Source: Adenophora triphylla var. japonica (taxonomy: Eukaryota > Streptophyta > Magnoliopsida > Asterales > Campanulaceae). From it: a DNA stretch of 64,000 nucleotides. The stretch spans positions 186,001-250,000 of the forward strand of contig JAFEMH010001356.1 of assembly GCA_022495995.1 (NCBI GenBank), read 5' to 3'. Under the pieces are notes generated by a model, which was not told the DNA's origin, searched no databases, and saw only the letters and a list, made by a program, of their open reading frames with translations. Both the position numbers and the translations under genes were made by a program. Of this stretch, positions 56,300-64,000 are shown one piece after another. Numbering within the stretch: position 1 is the stretch's first letter; each line of letters opens with the position of its first letter.

Positions 56300-56643
56300 T
56301 TCGCTTGAGCGAATGACGGTTTCGACTTTCGGTAATGTTCCGAGAGAATAATAGGCATGGGTCGGGCGGTAAAAAGCCGGATGACACGGTGTCACATTGA
56401 ACTTTGTTGCATACACGTTGCGTGGGTCGGAATCGAAGTCAATGCCGGTCAAGATCTTGCCAATTTTTCCTTGTCGGAATTTTGGCGAGCTTCGCTTGAG
56501 CGAAAGATCTTTTGATTTTTGGCAAAGACTCGGTCTTGACTCTTACGCATTCCGTGCGGGTCAAGGTCAATAGTCAATGTCGGAGTCAAGATCCCACCGA
56601 TTTTTCCTTGTCGGAATTTCGTCGGGAATTTCGCTTGAGCGAA
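56300..56643 (-). repeat. Three TTCGCTTGAGCGAA near-palindromes and a TGACAC hairpin in M2 leader
   Basis: Copies at 56300, 56491 and 56630 are near-perfect palindromes (only the central TG does not pair); the hairpin TGACAC-G-GTGTCA is at 56382-56394. They lie between leader blocks 1 (about 56745-56945) and 2. Confidence 0.65.
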
Positions 56644-57507
56644 AATCTTGGCTTCCGTTATGAGCTAAGGCTTGACCTTTACGTGGGTATGCAAGCTGGG
56701 CTATATGACACGGACTAGACCAAAAACCAACCAAAAGTCACGGTTTTTAAAACGTGTGACACGGGTATGCATTGGTCGACAACTGCCATGGGGAGGTTGG
56801 GATGATTCCGTGCGCGCCGGGAGCATCGTAAAGTGTCCGTGGCTGCAGTTGGAACCACCCTCGGGTTTGAAGGACGTGCGTGCAAAGTGTACGGGATATA
56901 TCAGTGCGCGTAGTGTGCGGTCTCCTAAAAATGTTCCTTTTTGAGTTAAAACAGAGATTTTCATAATGTGTTTTAAAGGAATGATTTTCGGGACGGGGAA
57001 AATGCAACACGTAAGCACGTAAATTTTAAGGAGCCCAGTCGATCATGAAGCCGAGTAGCCTCAAGCCGCTAGGGCTGCCCAGATTAACCATGATTTTCTG
57101 GTGGAATTGCCACGAGGTCGCCCGGTCGAGAATCCGAGGAGGATTGAGCCGTACGGCTCGCATGGATCAATTTTCCGGGTTCCATTCCTTTTGCTATTTT
57201 TTCGGGTTGTTTCCCGTTCAAAGTATGCGCAGATTCCAAGATGCAAATGATGCAATGCAAGGTAAAGAAAGCAAGCATGATTAATGAAATCGGCGACGGG
57301 AGTCTAACCCGCTCAAAGGGAAAAGCTTTCTTTTATTTTTTCAAAATTTTTTTTTTCCGAAAAGGGATCTTGAGTACGTGGGATTGTTAAACCACCGGTT
57401 ATCCCAACTCCCACATCAGGGAGTGTACAGGAAGGGCAAGTGGTTTCCACCTATATACCGAGTATCGATTTTTTGTTTTGAAAATAAAAGCTTTTCTCCT
57501 TTGGGAT
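56644..57507 (-). other. M2 leader, PBS-proximal part
   Basis: Contains conserved block 1 (about 56745-56945, GAGACCGCACACTACGCGCA on the minus strand). No gene is supported. Confidence 0.5.
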
Positions 57508-57525
57508 TCCCCAGCGGAGTCGCCA
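57508..57525 (-). other. M2 primer binding site (tRNA-Arg type)
   Basis: TCCCCAGCGGAGTCGCCA on the + strand is the exact reverse complement of the G2 primer site. It fixes M2's orientation as minus. Confidence 0.9.
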
Positions 57526-57528
57526 AAC

Positions 57529-59134
57529 TGTGAATGTGGTGCCCAAATTTTGTTGGATTCACGCGAGTTTGAAGACATCCGAGTTATTTGAAAAACGGAG
57601 TCGCCACGCCATTTTGATTACCTCAAAACTTTGAAAAAAAGGTTTTATGGGTTCGGAGGTTAAGTTACCCCTTGGGAAGAACGTTTGGCGTTCACCCAAG
57701 GTGCCTTGCCGGAGCAAGTCTCCCATGATTTCATTAATCGTGCTTGCTTGCGTGCTTTCTTGTGTGCATGTGTTTGAGAAAAGGGGGGGGGGAATGTCCC
57801 AAGTTGTCTTCCGGACGTACAAACCATTTGTTGGTTATCGCTCGGGATTCCTTGGAATTTTATGTATTTGGGATTATGATCCCGTCCTCATCTTATGACT
57901 TGTGATCATCGCATTTTAACCTCGGGACCCTCGGGACTTGCGTGATCGAGAGAATGACTCTCTTTTGGTCAAAGATGAGGTTCTTTAGAAAAGGAGGGTC
58001 CTTAGCCCATCAATCCTACGCTTTAAGACGCTCGAGCTCGTATAGAGGCTTCATACTCTTTCTTAAGCGATAATCGGAGATATAGGGTTCAAGGTTATCC
58101 CTTTCCAAAGAAATCGTGAACCTTTAATGGAAGGAACGATGTAAAGATAGGATCTTTTACACCGGTCCGTTCCAAGGTTGGGGAAAAGGGGAAATGCATT
58201 ATGAAAAATGACTCTTTAATGAAAAGATGACATTTTTGGTTTTAGCAAATGATGCTTTTGATTGAAAGAAATGATCTTTATGCAAGTGATGCGTAAAGAT
58301 AGGATTTTTATGCAAATGATGCATTGGAAAAGGTTTTTGAATGCAAAGGATGCATTTTTATTGAAAAGATTGGATTTTTATGTGCAAATGATGCATAAAA
58401 ATGACATTTTTATTTGAAAATGGGGGTTTTAGGTGCAAAGGATGCACCTTTATGAAAAAGACTATATTTTTATGACAAATGAGGTCTTAATGCATGCAAA
58501 AGGGAAAGGGGTGATAAAGATGTGATCTTTATGAATAAATGCCAAGTCCCAAGCAAGATATATGAATGCAATGAGCAAGTATATCAATTAAAAGCAAGGT
58601 TAGGGCGTGCGAGGTTACCAATTGCTTCCTTTGCTTCTTCGAACGGAGCTAGGAGGAGAGGTTGGTCTTGGGTCTTCAAGGAGGAGGGAGGTAGCTTCTT
58701 GGCCTTCCTTCTTCACCTTCTTGAGCTTGCACCAATATTCTTCACGTCTTGGGAGTGTTTATAAGTGTATTGTGTATTTTGTGCCTCTATTGTGTGTGTT
58801 GAAATGGGTAGAGGAGGCCTCTATTTATAGGTAATCTGGATAAGGTGAATGAAGCCGTGCGGCTAAGAGCAGCGAGCTAATGCAGCCGTGCGGGCTTATC
58901 CTGAATGACTCAGCATTCTAGAACCATGCAAGGTGGCAAATTCTAGAACCCTCCTTCCTAATTAAGAAAAACGTGTTTCTTAATTAGGAAGGATCCTCTT
59001 CAGCCCTTATTTAATAAAAAACAGTTCCGGAATGTTTCGGAGCATTTGAGAAAAATGCAGGGAATTACCGGAAAACTTACCGAAATTGTCGGGAAAATTA
59101 ACCGGAAGGCATGAGCCAGATTTGGGTACTTACA
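57529..59134 (-). repeat. M2 5' LTR
   Basis: 1606 bp ending in TACA at 59134 and followed by the duplicated actgt. The dyad cores are at 58855 and 58886 (31 bp), TATAAATA at 58829-58822 on the minus strand. A PBS-like CGGAGTCGCCA sits at 57596-57606. Confidence 0.95.
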
Positions 59135-59139
59135 ACTGT
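59135..59139. repeat. Target site duplication of M2 (right copy)
   Basis: actgt, identical to 45358-45362; M1 sequence resumes here. Confidence 0.95.
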
Positions 59140-59218
59140 GTCTATGGGAGAGGTCATTTGATGAGACCGGATTTTTCTGAAATTTGGATATGCTTATGAC
59201 CGGACCATTTCTGGTTGC

Positions 59219-59257
59219 CTACGTTCCCCTCATTGTGAGGAGCTCAGGTCGTCGTAG
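59219..59257 (-). other. Three-way-junction motif, M1 post-pol copy
   Basis: Like the M2 copy at 52570, with the inner arm CTCCTC-ACAAT-GAGGGG. Confidence 0.65.
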
Positions 59258-59594
59258 TTCGGCTTTGACCGGATTGTTTCTGGCTTTGGGAAAATGGGAT
59301 TTGTGGTTCCTTTAGTGAAAAGGCTCGGATGAAAAGGTTGGATGATGAGGCATGAGCCTCGGGATGATTTCTTGACCAAGTCATTTTTTGGACGGTTGCT
59401 TCTGATTTTCATCTTTCATTGGGGGAGAAAGGATTTGCACGTGCCTAAAGGCTTATGAAATGCTTCTGCCTTTGCTTCGACCGCCCTATTGTTATCGACA
59501 ACTTTCATTCTCTGAGCTTTGATTTTACCTGTCCGTCAAGCTTTTGATGGGCGATGCTGGGTCCTTGGCCTCATTTTTTTTCTTTTATTTTTAT

Positions 59595-59787
59595 GTGCAA
59601 CCCTGTTTTTTTTTTTTGCCTAGATCGCTCTTTTTTTTGGGATTTTCAGCCTAGCTGGGCATTACTCTTTTTGCACTAAGATTTTTTTTCTTCTTCTTTT
59701 TTTTTTTATGTGCAACCCTGTTTTTTGCCTAGACTGCCCTTTTTTGGAATTTTCAGCCTAGCTGGGTATTACTCTTTTTGCACTACA
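59595..59787 (-). repeat. Post-pol repeat, two units, M1
   Basis: Minus-strand units run GTGCAA...TTGCAC (second unit) or similar. Both have CAGC-TAG-GCTG where G2 has CAAC-TAG-GTTG, a compensatory A-T to G-C change. Confidence 0.7.
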
Positions 59788-59893
59788 CATTTTTTTTCTT
59801 TTTTTTATTTTCTGAAGCACCTGAGGGCCAAGGCAAGCCCCTGCTTGAACTTTCTTGATACCCTTGAGGTCTAAGCCAAGCTCCTAGGTTGTT

Positions 59894-60008
59894 GTCGACA
59901 CGGGGTCAATCTTTCGAAGCTGAGTGGCCTTTTGTTGTCCCTTGATGTTGCCGCCGTCGTTGACTTGGTCAAGATGAAGGTGGGGGCATGATTGAGAAAG
60001 TGTATGGC
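59894..60008 (-). other. Conserved post-pol noncoding block, M1
   Basis: Same block as M2 53218-53330 and G1 15972-16086, with TTGACCAAGTCAA intact. Confidence 0.6.
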
Positions 60009-60339
60009 TTGATGGAGGCCTTTTGTGGGGTAAGGAAAGTGTATGGGTAAGACCTTAGTTGACTTTCTCACACTGATTAATCAGAATATAAATCATTTTG
60101 AGAGATTATTTGTTGAGTAATGCAAGTGATCATATAAAATAAAACCATTTCATTAAATGTAATGTAGGTGTGCAAATAATGTCTTAAGTCTAGCAAGAAA
60201 AGAAGAAGACTCTTTTATAGAAAATTAAAGATTAATTACAATGTCCATGAAGGACTTGATTGAAAAAGAAAAGTACTAGAACCTACGAAGGTTGACTGAG
60301 AGACTATTATTTTTTTTATTTCTTTTTAAGGATAGGTAG

Positions 60340-60980
60340 ACCCTAGTCTAGCTACTCTTTGCTGGTTGGACTGCCAGAACGCTTGAGCTTTCCATTTTTC
60401 TGCTAGCTTCTGAATCCCCTATCGCAGACTGAGGTAGTGATCCGTTACGTGCCCATGATACTGGTGGAAGTGGAGGGATTTGAGGCATGGATCAGCTGGG
60501 GCAAGCACAAGTTGTCCAAAGAAATGGGTCGGAAAAGTCACGGGGACGAACTTTGTTGACTGAGCATATTGCTGGAAGGAAGTGAACCTGGGAGGACTTC
60601 GAGGGATATTGGGATCTGTTTGGGAGGATTCAAAGCTGGGTCTTATCTGAGGAGGCGAGGGCGTTGGAGCCCTGATGGCTTGGGATGTTGGAAAGGACTG
60701 ACAAGGGGTAGTCCTTGGTAAGGGATCATATGTGGATAGAGGAAGGCATTGGTTATAGGCGGGGAGCTGAGATGGCTACTTCTGGAGTCTCATCTTCTAC
60801 CATAACCAGGGAACCATTGGACTCAACCACTATCTGAACCCCATGACGACGGAGCGCATCAATGAGCATGGCTTGCTGTTCATCATGGAACTTACGACTG
60901 TTTTCCAAGGCTAAGGCTAGCTCTTCTTTCCTAGTCATCTGGTTACCCAAGCCACTGCTATTCTCTGTCAAATCAGCCAT
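60340..60980 (-). pseudogene. M1 gag remnants
   Basis: ATG at 60980 opens 75 codons matching the start of M2 Gag (EELALALENSRKFHDEQQ, SNGSLVMVEDET). Out-of-frame remains of the Pro-rich linker and of a knuckle (a FHQYHGHVTD-like phrase near 60440) follow to about 60340. The Gag core and pol are absent. Confidence 0.65.
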
Positions 60981-61254
60981 TCTGACTCTACGGGTGACAA
61001 AGGCGAGGATTACAGCGAACCTGTCCGAGGATTACGCACTAACAAGCTGCTGACCCGGTATTCTCACCCACTTCTTTCTCGCTGCGGGAAAGGGATAGGA
61101 GAGGTTTAGACTTGGGGGTAGACAAGGTTTAGACCCGGGAGTAAGTGTTTAGGCTTGGAGGTAAGTGTTTAGGCTGAAGGCTCAAGTAACATGCACTTAT
61201 TTGCTTAAGTTTTGCTCAGAACACATTTTCTCCTAATCCTAACTGATCGGAAAA

Positions 61255-62160
61255 GATTGGACCTTGGAAGGTAGAGATCGAAAATCGGGAATTGGACCGA
61301 GGAGGTCTCGATTAGGGATTTGACCGCGAAAGGTCGAGATGGGAAAATCGGAGATCGGACCGAGGAGGTCTTGATTAGAGATTTGACCATGAAAGGTCGA
61401 GATGGAAAATCGGAGATCGGACCGAGGAGGTCTCGATTAGGGATTTGACCATGAAAGGTCGAGATGGAAAATCGGAGATCGGACCGAGGAGGTCTCGATT
61501 AGAGATTTGACCATGAAAGGTCGAGATGGAAAATCGGAGATCGGACCGAGGAGGTCTCGATTAGGGATTTGACCATGAAAGGTCGAGATGGAAAATCGGA
61601 GATCGGACCGAGGAGGTCTCGATTAGGGATTTGACCATGAAAGGTCGAGATGGAAAAATCGGAGGTCGAGATGAAAAATTGGAGATCGGACCGAGGAGGT
61701 CTCGATTAGGGATTTGACCGCGAAAGGTCGAGATAGGAAAATCGGAGATCGGACCGAGGAGGTCTCGATTAGGGATTTGACCGTGAAAGGTCGAGATGGG
61801 AAAATCGGAGATTGGACCGAGGAGGTCTCGATTAGGGATTTGACCGCGAAAGGTCGAGATAGGAAAATCGGAGATCGGACCGAGGAGGTTACGATTAGGA
61901 ATTTGACCGCGAAAGGTCGAGATAGGAAAATCGAAAATCGGACCGAGGAGGTCTCGATTAGAAATATGACCATGAAAGATCAAGATAGAAAAAAATCGGA
62001 GATCGGACCGAGGAGGTCTCGATTAGGGACTTGACCATGAAAGGTCAAGATAGGAAAAAATCGGAGATCGGACCGAGGAGGTCTCGATTAGGGACTTGAC
62101 CATGAAAGGTCAAGATAGGAAAAATCGGAGATCAGATCGAGGAGGTCTCGATTAGGGATT
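61255..62160 (-). repeat. Leader hairpin array, about 15 units of ~61 bp, M1
   Basis: Same unit as in M2, with loops ATGAAA, GCGAAA and GTGAAA between constant GACC/GGTC arms. Array length differs from M2 (about 9 units). Confidence 0.8.
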
Positions 62161-63733
62161 TCAGAGAGAGGACCATGCAATTATGATAATTGTTCAAGTT
62201 TACTTAAAACAGTGTCTTTTATTTATTTCTATTTGGTTGGAAAAGGGGTTTTGCCCTTCTTTTTCGCAACTACTCTAAATCCTGGATCAGTGGGCTCCGT
62301 CACTACGTTTATAAGCCCCTCGTATTCCACCTGTATTTCGACCTCCCAGGGTGGACAGCCCCGGGCGAGGGTCCTATAGGGCACGCGGATCCCACCGACC
62401 GAAAGAGAAGAACGCTCCTAACGGGTCTAGCGGGTCATAGGAACTTTTAACGCGCGAGCGATGCGGATTATAGTCAAGGCAATACCGAGAAATTCTCGTC
62501 TTTCAGCCTTAACAGAATTTCGGCAGAGTTTCGCTTGCGCGATTGACGTTTTGACTTTTTCGGTAATGTCCGAGAAAATAATAGGCATGGGTCGGGCGGC
62601 AAAAGCCGGATGACACAGTGTCACATTGAACTTCGTTGCATACGCCGTGCGTGAGTCAAAATCGAAGTCAATGCCAGGTTAAGATCTTGCCAATTTTTTC
62701 TTGTCGGAATTTTGGCAGAGCTTCGCTTGAGCGAAAGATCTTTTGGATTTTATTGGCAAGGACTTGGTCTCAACTCTTACGCATTTCGTGCGGGTCAAGG
62801 TCAAAGTCAATGTCGGAGTCAAAGATTCTACCGATTTTTCCTTGTCAAAATTTCGGCGGAGTTTCGCTTGAGCGAGAGATCTTGACTTCCGTTATGAACT
62901 AAGGCTTGACCTTTACGGGGATATGCAACTGGGCTATATGACACGGACTAGACCAAAAACCAACCAAAAGTCACGGTTTTTTGAAACGTGTGACACGCAC
63001 TGTGCATTGGTCGACACTGGCTGCCATGGGGAGTTTGGAATGATTCCGTGCGCGCCCGTGAGCATCGTAAGGCTGTCCATGACTGCAGCTGATAAACCAT
63101 CCCGGGTTTAAAGGACGTGCGTGCAAAGTGTACATGATATATCAGGTGCGCGTAGTGTGCGGTCTCCTAAAAATGTTCCTTTTTGAGTTAAAATAGAGAT
63201 TTTCATAAATGTGTTTTAAAGGAATGATTTTCGGGACGGGGGAAAATGCAACTGTTAAAGGCACGTAAATTTTCTGGGAGCCCCGGTCAGTCTTGGAACT
63301 GAATAGCCCCAAGCTGCCAGGACTGCCAGATTAACCTCAATTTTGCCCTGGTGGAATTGCCACTGAGGCCGTCCGGTCAGAATCAAAGGAGGATTGAGCC
63401 GTACGACTGCATGGATCAATTTTCCAGGTTCCACTCCTTTTCTATTTCAGGTTGTTTCCTGTTCAAAGTATGTACAAATCCCAAGATGCAAATGATGCAA
63501 TGCAAGGCAAAGAAAGCAAGCAAGATAAACGGAATCCGCGATGGGAGTCTAACCCGCTCAAAGGGAAAAGCTTTCTTTTATTTTTTTTCGAAAAGTGAAC
63601 CGGTACGTGGGATTGTTAAACCACCGTTTATCCCAAGCCCCGGGTTAGGGAGCGATACAGGAAGGTTAGTGGTTTCCACCTATATACCGGGTATCGTTTA
63701 TTTTAAAAATGAAAGCTTTTCTCCTTTGGGAAG
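62161..63733 (-). other. M1 untranslated leader with conserved blocks
   Basis: Block 2 (62215-62405), hairpin TGACAC-A-GTGTCA (62611-62623), near-palindromes TTCGCTTGAGCGAA at 62722 with degenerate copies at 62530 and 62863, and block 1 (about 62980-63180) repeat the M2 order. No gene is supported. Confidence 0.6.
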
Positions 63734-63751
63734 TCCCCAGCGGAGTCGCCA
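63734..63751 (-). other. M1 primer binding site (tRNA-Arg type)
   Basis: TCCCCAGCGGAGTCGCCA on the + strand, identical to M2. Confidence 0.9.
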
Positions 63752-63754
63752 AAC

Positions 63755-64000
63755 TGTGAATGTGTGCCCAAATTTTTGTTGGATTCACGCGAGTTTGAAG
63801 ACATCCGGTTTAATTTGAAAAATGGAGTCGCCACGCCATTTTGATTTCCTCAAAACTTTGAAAAAAAGGATTTATAGGTTCGGAGGTTAAGTTACCCTTT
63901 GGGAAGAACGGATCGTCGTTCACTCAAGGTGCCTTGCCGTAGCAAGTCTCCCTAGATTCCGTTTATCGTGCTTGCTTGCGTGCTTTCTTGTGTGCATGTG
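63755..64000 (-). repeat. M1 5' LTR, inner end only
   Basis: It matches the start of 38990-40744 and runs out of the window. A PBS-like GGAGTCGCCA occurs at 63824-63833. Confidence 0.9.

Larger units (their letters stand above)
45363..59134 (-). mobile_element. M2: young non-autonomous Tat-clade element nested in M1
   Basis: 13.8 kb with near-identical LTRs (1601 and 1606 bp), exact reverse-complement primer site, polypurine tract and 5-bp target duplication. On the minus strand it carries leader, hairpin array, two gag fragments, post-pol blocks, a decayed antisense gene and 3' repeats. Protease, RT, RNase H and integrase are all absent. As the innermost and youngest element it is direct evidence that such pol-less copies were recently mobilised by proteins made elsewhere. 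Confidence 0.9.
38990..64000 (-). mobile_element. M1: non-autonomous Tat-clade element, minus strand, split by M2, continues past the window
   Basis: M1 starts at the TG of its 3' LTR (38990) inside the fourth post-pol unit of G2; the expected target duplication is cctag at 38985-38989, with its partner beyond the window. M1's own sequence is 38990-45362 and 59135-64000. On its sense (minus) strand the order is 5' LTR, PBS, leader, hairpin array, gag scraps, post-pol blocks, 3' arrays, PPT and 3' LTR. No pol is present. Compared with M2 it also lacks the antisense gene region. Confidence 0.85.

Noticed and set aside
61561..61983. Repetitive minus-strand ORFs in the leader array
   Set aside because: They are translations of the ~61-bp repeat in more than one frame, with no domain.
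1..64000. Host protein-coding genes
   Set aside because: Every substantial open frame could be placed in a retrotransposon gene, an antisense element gene or a repeat.

Overview
This window is plant nuclear DNA, almost certainly from a flowering plant. It is made entirely of LTR retrotransposons nested inside one another, and I found no host gene. The plant signs are Ty1/copia elements with an initiator-tRNA-Met-type primer binding site, Ty3/gypsy elements of the Tat clade (second, aRNH-type RNase H, tRNA-Arg-type primer site, antisense extra ORFs) and plant-type short U-rich introns. The species cannot be named from what is here.

Layout from outside in: C1 (78-4231) is a gag-remnant copia element whose 3' LTR is cut by C2. 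C2 (4232 onward) is a SIRE-type copia element. It is split by G1 (8272-24705, perfect 5-bp target duplication ccttc) and again by G2 (25872 onward). G1 and G2 are Tat-type gypsy elements on the + strand. G2 is split at 38989 by M1, a Tat element on the - strand (38990 to beyond 64000). M1 is split by M2 (45363-59134, - strand, perfect target duplication actgt). LTR similarity agrees with the nesting: M2's two LTRs are nearly identical, and G1's differ by scattered changes. The far ends of C1, C2, G2 and M1 lie outside the window.

Function: no element here is clearly autonomous. G2 has the fullest gag-pol (gag, protease, G-patch, RT, two RNase H domains, integrase) but carries several stops and frameshifts. 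G1 has lost RT and RNase H, and its second integrase catalytic Asp reads Glu. It nevertheless carries, on the opposite strand, an apparently intact four-exon gene (21382 to 18595, 660 codons) with a plant mobile domain, followed by a second antisense ORF resembling DUF7745 with two stops. M2 keeps only gag fragments plus a decayed copy of the same antisense gene. M1 keeps only gag scraps. G1, M1 and M2 therefore probably moved with proteins supplied in trans, and their conserved noncoding parts may be what was recognised.

The most interesting signals are noncoding. (1) All Tat LTRs, and the upstream regions of both antisense ORFs in G1, carry a pair of CCGNNCGG palindromes exactly 31 bp apart, although the flanking bases differ between families. 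In three families the TATA-proximal member lies 25 bp from the TATA box, and G1 has a single extra one 24 bp from its TATA box. (2) A roughly 38-nt motif predicted to fold as a three-way junction occurs eleven times and brackets the antisense-gene module. (3) Most tandem arrays encode hairpins, some with compensatory changes. (4) Leader and post-pol blocks are conserved among Tat elements with otherwise different sequence. All folding and identity statements were made by eye and need computation.
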